The notes: generated by a model from the letters alone, not told the origin. A stretch of 64,000 nucleotides of DNA from Methanolacinia paynteri (GCF_000784355.1 NZ_KN360928.1:191820-255819); one strand, 5' to 3'. Counted from the first letter of the stretch, positions 24,896-34,024 are shown. Made by a program: numbers and translations.

Positions 24896-25825
24896 TTATC
24901 TGCGCAGTCTTCCTGCAACCAGACAGAATGCTCCGAAAATTGCAGAAAACGCACAAATAGCTGTAAATCCGGGTGTTGCCGGAGTTGCCGCCGTCGTCGG
25001 GGCAGGTGTCTGGTAATCGGTCTGGACGACGGTTGCAGGCGTTGTCACTGCGGTCATCATGCTGGTCGGTCCTTCCGTCAGGCCTTCGGTTTCGAGGGTT
25101 TCCACTTCATTCAGAATAATCGTGCTTCTCTGGGTGATATAGATAGTAAAGTCTGAGACAGCCTGCGGTCCGGCCATAATCACATCAGATGAACTGCATT
25201 GCGAGGATTCACCTTCACCTGAAACAAAGGTAATCAGCGGGATGTACTGCAGAGTCGCGTTGTCCCACCCGAATACGTGGGTGCTACCGGGGTACATATC
25301 GGCCGATTCGACTTCCAGTCCGTCCCTTTTAACTGTTACCGATGCACCCGATGCCTCACAGATGGTTCCTTCACACAGTTCGCAATCGGATTCGGATATA
25401 TAAGAAATCTCATAATTCTTATAGAACGGAGATACCAGCCTTGTCGGGTCACCGTAACAGGCAATAATCGGTTTGATCGCCAGACCTGTAGAGCCTATCT
25501 TTCCGATGGTGATCCATTCTCCTCCGGGTCCGCCCATTATAGTGACTTCAACCGAGTCACCCTGGCTTAAGTCTTTGAAAACCGAAGGGTTTGAGGTAGT
25601 TCCGGTTACTAAATTATTCTTAAGGCTGCTTTTACCATAAGTTACCCATTCGCCACCCTCATAAACGGAGGCTACATTAACTATAATCCTGTCATATGAG
25701 GGTTCGAGTTTCGAGATCGCGCCCATATACTTTTCCTCAAGAAGTACTGCGGAAGCTGGTGAACAGAAAACAACCGCAAATACGATGATAAGGGCTGCTA
25801 TCAGGGTCATTCTTATATTCTTCAT
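24896..25825 (-). CDS. Secreted protein of unknown function with PGF-CTERM anchor
   Basis: A 309-residue exported protein. The ATG at 25825 follows a GGAGG site (25836-25840) by ten bases, so it is preferred over upstream starts. The signal peptide is MTLIAALIIVFAVVFCSPASA. The middle holds two SH3-like or beta repeats with GGEWVTYGK and GGEWITIGKIGS, and a CELCEGTICEAS cysteine cluster. The C-terminus (TPGFTAICAFSAIFGAFCLV, RLRR) is a PGF-CTERM archaeosortase signal after a Thr/Pro-rich spacer. I do not recognise the extracellular family. It converges with the histidine kinase 13 bases away. Confidence 0.7.
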   Translation of the reverse strand: MKNIRMTLIAALIIVFAVVFCSPASAVLLEEKYMGAISKLEPSYDRIIVNVASVYEGGEWVTYGKSSLKNNLVTGTTSNPSVFKDLSQGDSVEVTIMGGPGGEWITIGKIGSTGLAIKPIIACYGDPTRLVSPFYKNYEISYISESDCELCEGTICEASGASVTVKRDGLEVESADMYPGSTHVFGWDNATLQYIPLITFVSGEGESSQCSSSDVIMAGPQAVSDFTIYITQRSTIILNEVETLETEGLTEGPTSMMTAVTTPATVVQTDYQTPAPTTAATPATPGFTAICAFSAIFGAFCLVAGRLRR

Positions 25826-25942
25826 TTTATCAAATCCTCCTTTGGTCGTGAAAGTCCGAAACAATCCGGACAAAAACCATGTCAATTACTATGGGGTAAC
25901 TGATAAAAAAACCTGTGGTAAATAAAGGAAAAAAAAGAGGAA

Positions 25943-26569
25943 TCAGATAAGGCCTGTGAGCCCCAGGATTCCGCCGATGAATGATGCAATAACAACCGCA
26001 AAGAGGATCATTCCGATCAAAACCAGAACTATCGGAATTAAAACAACAAAAACCGCTTTCCCGGTTGAGAATTCCTGTAATTCACGAATTCCGAGAACTA
26101 AAAGAACAAGCGTCCAGATCCCGGCGATGATGTTGACATAGGGGATCCAGCCCAGGATAAAGTATGGCGTATGTGCATACATTACGGTTTTAATCGTCTG
26201 AACATAGCCATTGCCTCCGTCAAACATTAGGACAAAGCAGTGAAGTATCAGACCGCAGAGAAATATCGAGAAGAGCCCGATGACGAAAGCGGTATAGATC
26301 ACAAACACATCGAAAGAGATCAGGAACGAACTGAACAAGGAGAAGTCAGACACCCACTGCATTCCGGGAACCTGGCTGAGGGCATCGATCGTTGAGCTCA
26401 TGAAGTTCATATCCGTTACAACAGCAACAATTCCGTACAGTATTGTGAAGATCACAAACAGGACAATGTAGTACTGGTAAGCTACACCAAGGCTTTCACC
26501 TTTGTGAGCCTGAAAGGTTTCAACAGGTTTTACAAGGAAACCTTTTAGTTTTTCACTAAAGGATGACAT
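25943..26569 (-). CDS. Yip1-domain membrane protein
   Basis: A 208-residue membrane protein with the Yip1 pattern: an amphipathic N-terminus (FSEKLKGFLVKPVETFQAHK), then five hydrophobic segments. These include YYIVLFVIFTILYGIVAV, a LFSIFLCGLILHCFVLMF segment, and YFILGWIPYVNIIAGIW as the central conserved motif. The C-terminal part VFVVLIPIVLVLIGMIL is hydrophobic. The start at 26569 is preferred because homologous proteins begin with the F.EK.KGF segment; 26587 is an alternative. The 192-residue protein at 27220 is a paralogue, and the C-terminus of the 590-residue protein at 17410 carries the same domain. Confidence 0.82.
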   Translation of the reverse strand: MSSFSEKLKGFLVKPVETFQAHKGESLGVAYQYYIVLFVIFTILYGIVAVVTDMNFMSSTIDALSQVPGMQWVSDFSLFSSFLISFDVFVIYTAFVIGLFSIFLCGLILHCFVLMFDGGNGYVQTIKTVMYAHTPYFILGWIPYVNIIAGIWTLVLLVLGIRELQEFSTGKAVFVVLIPIVLVLIGMILFAVVIASFIGGILGLTGLI

Positions 26570-26810
26570 AAAGAGAAAATAACACACGTTATATAAATAG
26601 TTTCCCGCGAATCCGAAATTCGCACAACCATACGGGCATATTATGCAGAAGAAGTAATAAAAAAAACCGTAAAATTATAACAGGACATCCTGTAAATATT
26701 TCTTAATTCGTTCGGTTATGGATCTAAAGCCGATATTTTTGCCATAGAAGACAAATCCATATATTGTCCGACTGATTATAGGAATTTGTAAATTTAATTT
26801 TGGAGGAATT

Positions 26811-27104
26811 ATGAGCGTAATTAAACGATTTGGTGTCTTATCCGTAGCAAAGATCTTTGCAGCCATAAGCCTTGTCATCGGCCTGATTGCAGGAATATTA
26901 CTGCTTCTGTCCGGAGGACTTATAACACTCTTTATGGGGCCGTATGCGCCCCAGGCGGCAGTTGGTGTAGGGCTTGGTGTTGTGGCAATCATTATCCTGG
27001 CGATTGCCGGTGCCATCGGCGGTTTCATATACGGTGCAGTAGCAGCATTCATTTACAATCTTGCTGCAGGCTGGTTTGGCGGAGTAGAGATGGACCTGGA
27101 GTAA
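26811..27104 (+). CDS. Small membrane protein, family not recognised
   Basis: A 97-residue protein with a strong GGAGG ribosome site upstream of the ATG. It has two or three membrane helices: residues 10-40 (FAAISLVIGLIAGILLLLSGGL) and 50-85 (VGVGLGVVAIIILAIAGAIGGFIYGAVAAF). It ends GWFGGVEMDLE. The layout resembles a DUF3566-like transmembrane family, but the match is by eye only. It lies between two Yip1 genes on the opposite strand, with no partner in its own direction. Confidence 0.6.
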   Translation: MSVIKRFGVLSVAKIFAAISLVIGLIAGILLLLSGGLITLFMGPYAPQAAVGVGLGVVAIIILAIAGAIGGFIYGAVAAFIYNLAAGWFGGVEMDLE

Positions 27105-27219
27105 TTCCGGGGTCCATAAAAACCCATTTTATTGTGATAACATTTCTTTTAAGTTGAATATTCATCCGAAGCTAAAGAAATCGGTCAGATATAAGGTTTT
27201 TTCAGAAAAAAAGAATTGA

Positions 27220-27798
27220 TTAATAATAGCCTGCCGTCGTAACAGCCGCCACAAGGAAGAAACCGATGAGCAGTATGACAAGAACCATTATGATGATTAT
27301 CGGCAGTATAATCGCTAGTACCGCTCTTGCAGTCGACATCTCCTGGATCTCTCTTATAGCAAGAATTTCGAGTATAAATGCCCATATGCCCGCAATTATG
27401 CCTATAATAGGAATCCATCCGAGAAGCATGCTCGGAGTTGAGGCATAGATCATTGCTGCAGTGGTCTTTGTGAATCCCTGCTTTCCGCCAAGAATTGCGA
27501 CGAAGATATGGACGATTATACTCTGTATGAACAGTGCGACTATGCCGATGATAAAAAAGAAGATTATGATACCGATTATCATCCCCAGGCCCATCCCTGC
27601 ACCACCAAATCCTGGAATGCCGGCCATGTTAGATCCCATACCCAGACCGGCGATGAGACCGTAAAGCACCGAGAAGATCAGGAGAAGAACAAGATAATAC
27701 TTGAATGCTTCGCCGAATTCCTCGGACTTATATTTGTTAAAACTCTCAACAGGGCTTAAAATGAATCCTTTTACTCTTTCTACAAAATCCAGTGCCAT
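27220..27798 (-). CDS. Yip1-domain membrane protein (second stand-alone copy)
   Basis: A 192-residue paralogue of the protein at 25943, with the same order: DFVERVKGFILSPVESFNKYK at the N-terminus, five membrane segments, and MLLGWIPIIGIIAGIWAFILE as the conserved block, then EIQEMSTARAVLA. Loops are glycine and methionine rich (GIPGFGGAGMGLGM). Yip1 proteins in eukaryotes act in membrane trafficking; their archaeal role is not known. Two stand-alone Yip1 genes and a fused Yip1 domain within 10 kb suggest local duplication. Confidence 0.82.
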   Translation of the reverse strand: MALDFVERVKGFILSPVESFNKYKSEEFGEAFKYYLVLLLIFSVLYGLIAGLGMGSNMAGIPGFGGAGMGLGMIIGIIIFFFIIGIVALFIQSIIVHIFVAILGGKQGFTKTTAAMIYASTPSMLLGWIPIIGIIAGIWAFILEILAIREIQEMSTARAVLAIILPIIIIMVLVILLIGFFLVAAVTTAGYY

Positions 27799-27905
27799 GA
27801 TATCTAATATCCCGGCAAGTATTTAAAGATAAGACCTGGCAGCGGTTTTTTCCGGATGTTATGCAATTTATCCTGTAAAACCAGAATTTCCACCCGGATA
27901 AAGGA

Positions 27906-28214
27906 TTACTTCTTCAACGCCTTCTCAAAACCCTCGGCAATATCCTCTATGGTTTTATCGATCTTCTCTTCAGCTTTTTTCACTTTTTTTGCAAGATGCT
28001 CTCTTCCTTTCTCCGTAGTGATCAGTGCCTTTCCGACACCGAAGAGATCAGTGAGATTTTTGGATATGGACGATTTGAGTTCTGCAACTTTTTCATCGAA
28101 ATCCTCGATATTTCCGTTGTCCTCATCAGTGCCCTGCCCCGGAGCCGCATCCTCTGAGATCTCCTCGTCCTCCAGCCATTTTCCTTTTTCAAAGTGCCCT
28201 TTCTTTTCGGCCAT
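27906..28214 (-). CDS. Small charged helical protein
   Basis: A 102-residue soluble protein rich in K, E and D. The C-terminal half (about 48-102) is predicted long helix with KVAELKSSISKNLTDL, KGREHLAKKVKKAEEKI and DKTIEDIAEGFEKAL, suggesting coiled coil or bundle packing. The N-terminal half is acidic and probably disordered (EDEEISEDAAPGQGTDEDN). The ATG at 28214 is taken because its spacing from the GAGGAG site is better than that of 28223. No family or partner is recognised, though the small genes near it are membrane proteins. Confidence 0.55.
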   Translation of the reverse strand: MAEKKGHFEKGKWLEDEEISEDAAPGQGTDEDNGNIEDFDEKVAELKSSISKNLTDLFGVGKALITTEKGREHLAKKVKKAEEKIDKTIEDIAEGFEKALKK

Positions 28215-28292
28215 AACTCTCATACTCCTCTGTAAGCTGTGTATATTATCCTGAACTTTACAGGAATAAATACCTTAAGTGCGGACGATCGG

Positions 28293-29087
28293 TCAGGGCA
28301 GAACGAGATCGGTGTTGTTTTCAAGAATATAAAGGAACGAGCGTATCATATAGCACAATTCAGGAATTTCAATAATGTGTCCGATAATATTCCCGTTCTC
28401 TTCTTCAACAACCATGCTTATTCTCCTGTCGAATATGTAAAAGCAACTTGCCCCCTTATGATTTCTGAATCCCCTGTCTTTCATGTAATCATCCTTGATG
28501 TAATCGTCCATATTCTTCAGGAACTCAATGATCCTCTGACTGTTTCTATGCACATCAAGCTTCATCCCGGAAAAGGCCTCAGTATTAAAGGTGTGAACTT
28601 CGATATTGATCCTTTTTCTGACTTTTTGGAGGTCTTCAAGAACCCGTTTTACTGATTTAGGGTCATCGGACAATATCACGATTTCTTTTTCCGCATTCTG
28701 GATCAGCGTCTTTAACCTGTTCTGGACCCCGATCTCGCTCCTAATAGTCCACATCTTTGCCGGCGGCAGCGACTCATACTGGATCTCGGACAGGTAATCC
28801 CCGGCTTCGGATATTCTGCGATCCATCTCCGTTTTCAAAGGACCTAATACATCAAATGGTTTTTCCGCACAATAACTTGCAGGCGTCCCTTCCCCGACGA
28901 AGATATACCCCTTATCCGCAAGAGATCTCAATATTGAATATATCCTCCCGTGCGGTACTCCCGATATGCTGCTGACTTCTCTTGCCGTTGCATTGCCGAG
29001 TCCGATAAGGGCAATATAGGCTCTTGCCTCGTATTCGGTAAATCCTATGCCGGCAAGGGTTTCGACAATCTCCTTCTTGATCTCCAT
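28293..29087 (-). CDS. TrmB-family transcriptional regulator
   Basis: A 264-residue regulator. Residues 1-75 form the TrmB winged helix: GFTEYEARAYIALIGLGNATAREVSSISGVP, then GRIYSILRSLADKGYI. A coiled linker (KTEMDRRISEAGDYLSEI) follows, then a C-terminal effector-type domain with VVILSDDPKSVKR-like strands and a YIFDRRISMVVEEENG core. TrmB proteins usually control transport or metabolism in response to a ligand. The palindrome at 29090-29108 lies directly before its start and also before the divergent small gene and RND exporter at 29166-31906, so it probably controls that pair and itself (inference). Confidence 0.88.
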   Translation of the reverse strand: MEIKKEIVETLAGIGFTEYEARAYIALIGLGNATAREVSSISGVPHGRIYSILRSLADKGYIFVGEGTPASYCAEKPFDVLGPLKTEMDRRISEAGDYLSEIQYESLPPAKMWTIRSEIGVQNRLKTLIQNAEKEIVILSDDPKSVKRVLEDLQKVRKRINIEVHTFNTEAFSGMKLDVHRNSQRIIEFLKNMDDYIKDDYMKDRGFRNHKGASCFYIFDRRISMVVEEENGNIIGHIIEIPELCYMIRSFLYILENNTDLVLP

Positions 29088-29089
29088 AA

Positions 29090-29108
29090 TGCAACTCCAA
29101 AAGTTGCA
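29090..29108. promoter_or_regulatory. Probable TrmB operator
   Basis: TGCAACT-ccaaa-AGTTGCA is a 19-bp inverted repeat with perfect 7-bp arms. It begins three bases before the TrmB ATG (minus strand), so binding there would block transcription or translation initiation of its own gene. It is also 58 bp upstream of the divergent gene at 29166. It lies between regulator and exporter in the way typical of autoregulated TrmB operators (inference). Confidence 0.6.
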
Positions 29109-29165
29109 CTTGATTATTAATAATTTTAACCCATATTAGTACTGAGCAGCGTTAAGGTGGCAAAA

Positions 29166-29579
29166 ATGCCGGAAACAAGTATTAACAAATCCAATTGCCC
29201 AAATCTTGAAACTTCGGCTGTCTGGGAGGAGGCCGGATTCATCCCCCCGGCCTTCTGCCGGACAGTAATCGAATTCCTCCACAGACTTTATAATGATGAT
29301 ATCGAAAATATCTATGACATCGATATCGCCAGAGATCAGATCTGTGATACTGGTGAAAAAACCATCTCAAGCTGCTCGGAATATATTTTTACCGACAGGG
29401 AAAGAATGTATCATTTTGCAGATGAGATGAAAATACCTGCCGGAGAGATGAATGACACTGAGATTGCAGATGAAATTATTTGCAGGCTTATAGATGAATA
29501 CACCGGGGATAAATTTGCCTTTACAGACAGATCAGGGATTATGGAAGTCCTTTATAAAATTTCCACATGCATGGCGTAA
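29166..29579 (+). CDS. Hypothetical protein
   Basis: A 137-residue soluble protein, acidic, rich in D, E, I and C. The ATG at 29166 is preferred to GTG at 29157 because AAGGTGG precedes it at the usual spacing. Five cysteines occur, but no metal motif can be assigned: SNCPNL, FCRTVI, DQICDT, SSCSEY and IICRLI. It lies 38 bases ahead of an RND exporter in the same direction and behind the TrmB operator, so it is probably a co-regulated gene. I do not recognise the family. Confidence 0.6.
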   Translation: MPETSINKSNCPNLETSAVWEEAGFIPPAFCRTVIEFLHRLYNDDIENIYDIDIARDQICDTGEKTISSCSEYIFTDRERMYHFADEMKIPAGEMNDTEIADEIICRLIDEYTGDKFAFTDRSGIMEVLYKISTCMA

Positions 29580-29617
29580 AATTCTGAAAAATACCTGTCA
29601 AACGGAGTGTAGAAGTC

Positions 29618-31906
29618 TTGAAATCGCCTTTTGAGATAATTGCCAATGTCATTAACAGGCATACTTTAATTGTTGCCGGTCTCGTCGTGGGAGTGATGCT
29701 TTTTGCACTATACGGTGCCTCGATGACGACAATGAAGACCGGTACCGACACTTACCTTTATACCGACGAGCCGGTCGGCTCGCTCCTGATTCACTACGAG
29801 GAAGAGTTCGGATCAGACTCGGTCATATTGATAATTGAAGGAAGCGACGTCACATCTCCGGCAGTAGTGAATTACCTGGAAGAACTTGAAGCAGACATTG
29901 CCGATGAACGGTATATCGCAAGTGTAACCGGTCTGCCTGATCTAATAAAAAGCGTAAACAACGGGGTGATCCCCCAGTCCCAGGCAGAAATAGACGCCTG
30001 CATCAGCTTACTGCCCGAGGAATATTCTGAAATGGTTCTGCCTTCAGGGACTATGACACTCATGTCCGTCCCTCTTGAAACAGGCTACCCGGAGGATGCC
30101 GAAGAGAGCATCGTTAATACTATAAATTCGATTATCGATTCGTCAAATCCTCCACCCGGAATTTCCGTATCGGCATCGGGCTCTCCGGCATTCAGTGTAG
30201 AGATGAAAGAGGACATGCAGAAGAACATGGGCACACTCATCGGTCTTGCGATGCTCCTCATGATTGTTGCAATGGCACTGCTTTTCGGCCATGTAAGGTA
30301 CAGGATGCTCCCCGTACTGATTGTATTCTGCGGGATAATACTGACATTCGGCGTTATGGGGCTGGCAGGGATAGCCCTGACTTCAATAGTGATTGCCGCG
30401 TTCCCGGTACTTATCGGAATTGGAATAGATTACGCGATTCAGTTCCAGTCCAGGTTTGACGAAGAGCGGAGGCGCTCTTCTATTACCGATGCGGTAAAGA
30501 CGACTATTACAAGTTCGGGGCCTGCAATCCTCCTCGCGATGATTGCAACAGCCCTCGGATTCGCAGCTCTGTCTCTTCTTGCACCATCTCCGATGGTCTC
30601 CGATTTCGGAACAATCTGTATCGTAGGAATTGCCTGCTGTTACCTCTGCGCAATGATCATAGTACCAACTTTTGCAAAACTGGTAAATTACACACCAAAG
30701 AATACGGGTAGCTCCTCCGATGATCCCGAATCCTGTGTCCTTGAATGGAAAGGCTGCAATGAAGCCGGCAAGGCTCATAAAAGCAGTAAAAATGTTTCAT
30801 TCATGGAGAGGTACGACGAACTGCTGAGCAGGCTTGCGGAAAAGATTGCCAGACACCCGGGACCTATACTGATCATCTTCCTGATGGTCGCAATCGTCGG
30901 GTTCCAGCTCGATTCCAAGGTCATCATCGATACTGACGAAGATTCGATGGTGGACCAGAATATGCCCGCACTTATAACGATGAACAAGGTTACAAGCGTT
31001 ATGGGCTCAACGAGTACAATTACGGCATATGTGAAGGCGGATTCCATACTTGACTATAACACGCTCAAATGGATGGATGATTTCGGGGAATATGCCGTTT
31101 CGAAGCATGATGATCTGACCGGCGCGACAAGCATTGCAACCTACATAAAATCCTACAACAACGGAGTAATCCCCTCCGATAAAAAGACACTGGAAGATGT
31201 CTGGGAGAGCATCCCAGAGAGCACTAAAGAGAGCTATGTCAGCGGAAAAACCGAAGCCGTCATAGAATTCTCGATGGAGGATATCTCAATTCCCGCAACC
31301 CAGGAGCTCATTGCCGATATGGAGGCTGATCTCAACTGGTATACGATGCACCCGGGGATGGATGTGACATTTACGGGCCAGATGTATATGTTCAGCGACC
31401 TGATCAACGGCATCAAAGATACCAAAAACCCGATGACTTATCTCGGTTTTGTCCTGATATTCATATTCCTGCTGCTTGTTTACAGGAAATATACGGCAAT
31501 ATCTCCTCTTGTGCCCATTGTGATGATCGTCGGATGGAACGGCCTGATAATGTATTCTCTCGGCCTCACATATTCCCTGCTTACGGCGACACTGGGGGCA
31601 ATGACAATTGGTGTGGCCTCCGAATACACAATCCTGATCATGGAGAGGTTTGAGGAGGAGAGAGAGAAGGGTGTGGGAACTTATGTAGCAATTCAGACTG
31701 CAATCCAGAAGATTGGAACTGCAATCTCGGTCTCAGGCCTTACAACGGTATTCGGGTTTTCTGCCCTTCTGCTGGCGACATCCCCGATTATCCAGAATTT
31801 CGGAACAGTTACAGTTATCACCGTAGGCTTCTCACTCGTTGGAGCAATAGTGGTAATGCCCGCTGTAATTTCCATATTAGAAAGATTCAGGCCTAAAGAG
31901 GCCTGA
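29618..31906 (+). CDS. RND-superfamily exporter, HAE3-like
   Basis: A 762-residue membrane transporter with the two-fold RND layout: helix 1 near residues 14-32, a large outside domain (35-190), then helices 2-6 (VGLAMLLMIVAMALLFGHV onward), a cytosolic link, helix 7, a second outside domain (about 445-590) and helices 8-12. IGIGIDYAIQFQSRF and ATLGAMTIGVASEYTILIMERFEEE carry the acidic residues in the proton-relay region. It belongs to the archaeal hydrophobe/amphiphile efflux-3 or MmpL-like group. A TTG start is used after a GGAG site. The TrmB operator upstream suggests regulation. The exporter at 36610 is a paralogue. Confidence 0.88.
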   Translation: MKSPFEIIANVINRHTLIVAGLVVGVMLFALYGASMTTMKTGTDTYLYTDEPVGSLLIHYEEEFGSDSVILIIEGSDVTSPAVVNYLEELEADIADERYIASVTGLPDLIKSVNNGVIPQSQAEIDACISLLPEEYSEMVLPSGTMTLMSVPLETGYPEDAEESIVNTINSIIDSSNPPPGISVSASGSPAFSVEMKEDMQKNMGTLIGLAMLLMIVAMALLFGHVRYRMLPVLIVFCGIILTFGVMGLAGIALTSIVIAAFPVLIGIGIDYAIQFQSRFDEERRRSSITDAVKTTITSSGPAILLAMIATALGFAALSLLAPSPMVSDFGTICIVGIACCYLCAMIIVPTFAKLVNYTPKNTGSSSDDPESCVLEWKGCNEAGKAHKSSKNVSFMERYDELLSRLAEKIARHPGPILIIFLMVAIVGFQLDSKVIIDTDEDSMVDQNMPALITMNKVTSVMGSTSTITAYVKADSILDYNTLKWMDDFGEYAVSKHDDLTGATSIATYIKSYNNGVIPSDKKTLEDVWESIPESTKESYVSGKTEAVIEFSMEDISIPATQELIADMEADLNWYTMHPGMDVTFTGQMYMFSDLINGIKDTKNPMTYLGFVLIFIFLLLVYRKYTAISPLVPIVMIVGWNGLIMYSLGLTYSLLTATLGAMTIGVASEYTILIMERFEEEREKGVGTYVAIQTAIQKIGTAISVSGLTTVFGFSALLLATSPIIQNFGTVTVITVGFSLVGAIVVMPAVISILERFRPKEA

Positions 31907-32067
31907 TACTCCAATTAAATCTGTCATCCAAATCCCAAAAAATCCATAATAACGATACTTTTTTGAGAACACTGCCCGGCTGTTTTGCCGAAACATTATT
32001 TTACGGAAACTTATTATAGAACGCTGAAAAATAAACGATCCTTCAAAGGCTAAGGGGGCGCTTCAGG

Positions 32068-33774
32068 ATGACACTCAGGAGAAAACTGCTAACTGCAGCC
32101 ATAATAATTACATTTTTCACAATTCTGTCTGTTTCAATCTTTACACAGTTCATATTCCTCGATCAGGTCAGGGACTTCGAAGAAGAAAGCGCCGGGCAGG
32201 AACTTCAGGGGCTTGCAGGAATTATCAACGAACGGATCAGAAGTGAGGAGATTGCCGCAGCCGGCTGGTCGACCCGCGACGACACTTATGAATTCGTCCG
32301 GGACGGAAATGAAGATTTTATCCGCTCGGCGCTTGGAAATCAAACGTTTCTTAAGGGAAAAGTAAATATAATGCTTTTCCTGGATGAACGCGGAGATGTT
32401 GTCTACGGGCATGCCTTTGATCCAGACGACGACACCATGACCGGGATTCCCGAAGATTTCAAAAAGAGCCTGATCGACCACGGCATTCTCTACAACCACA
32501 CATCAGACTTCGAATCATCGGCAGGCATTATTGTTCTGAACGAATCCGTCATGCTCGTCTCAGAATATCCAATAACCGGCACCGGTGAAGGCCCGGCAAA
32601 GGGCGTCCTTATACGGGGTACATACATTGATTCGGAAGAACTTGCAGAGGAAACAGGATCAAAAGCCGTTTCGTTTACCATCGGAGGAACACACAGTTAT
32701 GCGGCGGGCAGTACTTATTCTCCTGAAGATGATGGAATTATATTCCGCATCGACGAAGGGAGTTCTCCCGGGGACCCTGGCAGAATTCACGCCGCCGCAA
32801 CAACATATGATCTTTATGGTGACCCTGTATTACTTGAAATTGAGATGGAAAGGATCACGTATGTACGGGGATTCACTGCCCTCATCTATACAATACTTGC
32901 AATAATCGTTACCGGGATCGTCTTTGCTGCAGCTTACCTGACAATCATCCGAAAATCCGTTTTCATGCAGGTTGAAAGACTTGGCAGAGATGCCAGTGAA
33001 ATTGCGGAGAACAAAGATCCCGGAAGGAGAATCGATTTTGAAGGCGACCCCGAATTCATGCGGCTCGCCGAATCCATCAATAAAATGCTGTGTTCGCTGG
33101 AGGATGCAACATGCGGGAAGATGGAGAGCGAGATGAAATATGTGGACCTCTTCGATTCGAGCCTTGACGGTATAGTATTAACTGATCTCGAAGGGATAAT
33201 CCTGGATGCAAATCCGGCTTTTTTGAATATGAGCGGAATCGCCGAGGTCTTCAAAGAGAATTCTAATCGATCCGTCTGCTTATTCGGTGTAATTGAAAAA
33301 GAATGCAATCCGGATGCCGTCGAAAGAATGCTGGATCTATGGGAGAAGGAAAATAAGCCCTTTAAATTTGAGACCGGGATTCTGAACCTTAAAACAGGCA
33401 TTCTGCCTGTAGAAATAACATCCTGGCCGCTGAGTGACAAAAACGAAATCATAAAGGGCCTGTGGTGGCTGGTCAGGGATATCAGTGAAAAGAGGGCAAT
33501 CGAAGAGATCAGGAGCAATGCCGTCTCTCGTATCGAAGACAATCTCGAAAAGATGGCAATTCTCAATGATGAGATCAGAAATCCGCTCGCCATAATCGTG
33601 GGACTTGCAGAGATTAAGTGCGGAGCAGCCTCTGAGGAGATCATCAGACAGGTGGAAAAGATCGACCAGATAATCAATCTTTTAGACCGCGGATGGCTGA
33701 GTTCGAAGAAGGTCCATGAATTCCTGAAGAAGCAATATATCCAGGATGAAGAGCTGAAAAGATTCCAAAAATAA
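32068..33774 (+). CDS. CHASE4-HAMP-PAS sensor with degenerate kinase core
   Basis: A 568-residue membrane sensor. It has an N-terminal helix (AAIIITFFTILSVSIFTQF), an outside CHASE4-like domain (40-265) with GWSTRDDTYEF, a second helix (FTALIYTILAIIVTGIVFAA), HAMP (about 300-345) and PAS (355-475). The region then resembles a HisKA dimerisation helix, LNDEIRNPLAIIVGLAE, but position 501 is Asp where the family has the phosphorylated His, and no ATPase domain follows: the protein ends about 60 residues later. It probably cannot autophosphorylate and may act through another kinase (inference). It lies next to the soluble chemoreceptor operon. Confidence 0.82.
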   Translation: MTLRRKLLTAAIIITFFTILSVSIFTQFIFLDQVRDFEEESAGQELQGLAGIINERIRSEEIAAAGWSTRDDTYEFVRDGNEDFIRSALGNQTFLKGKVNIMLFLDERGDVVYGHAFDPDDDTMTGIPEDFKKSLIDHGILYNHTSDFESSAGIIVLNESVMLVSEYPITGTGEGPAKGVLIRGTYIDSEELAEETGSKAVSFTIGGTHSYAAGSTYSPEDDGIIFRIDEGSSPGDPGRIHAAATTYDLYGDPVLLEIEMERITYVRGFTALIYTILAIIVTGIVFAAAYLTIIRKSVFMQVERLGRDASEIAENKDPGRRIDFEGDPEFMRLAESINKMLCSLEDATCGKMESEMKYVDLFDSSLDGIVLTDLEGIILDANPAFLNMSGIAEVFKENSNRSVCLFGVIEKECNPDAVERMLDLWEKENKPFKFETGILNLKTGILPVEITSWPLSDKNEIIKGLWWLVRDISEKRAIEEIRSNAVSRIEDNLEKMAILNDEIRNPLAIIVGLAEIKCGAASEEIIRQVEKIDQIINLLDRGWLSSKKVHEFLKKQYIQDEELKRFQK

Positions 33775-33884
33775 ATCTTTTAAGTCCCGGGAGTCCGGTT
33801 TTTTCATAAGAATTATTTTGCGTGTATTACGGTTTGCTATATACGTTACTATTTTATTCTGAAACTGAGGATAGAGAAAAACCC

Positions 33885-33990
33885 ACGAAAGGGTTGCCAA
33901 AGAAAACAGGACTGAAAGGTTGCCTCCATATGCCTGGGGGGGGATGTATATCTGCCGAATCTTTGGTAAAATTATAATAAGGCAGAATAG
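33885..33990 (+). promoter_or_regulatory. Structured 5' leader of the chemoreceptor gene
   Basis: The 250-base gap before the chemoreceptor contains complementary words: TTGCCAAAG (33893-33901) can pair with CTTTGGTAA (33961-33969), and TCTGCC (33951-33956) with GGCAGA (33981-33986). These two helices overlap in space like a pseudoknot or a switch. An AACCC/GGGTT hairpin and a run of eight Gs (near 33936-33943) also occur. It does not match a riboswitch class I can name. The helix pairings are read directly; function is inference. Confidence 0.4.
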
Positions 33991-34024
33991 GGCATCGACG
34001 CAGCCAGACATGGAGGAAAAAATA

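Noticed and set aside
33885-33990. c-di-GMP (GEMM) or fluoride riboswitch before the chemoreceptor
   Set aside because: Local words such as GAAAGGTTGCC resemble parts of known classes, but the conserved core and helix order do not match.
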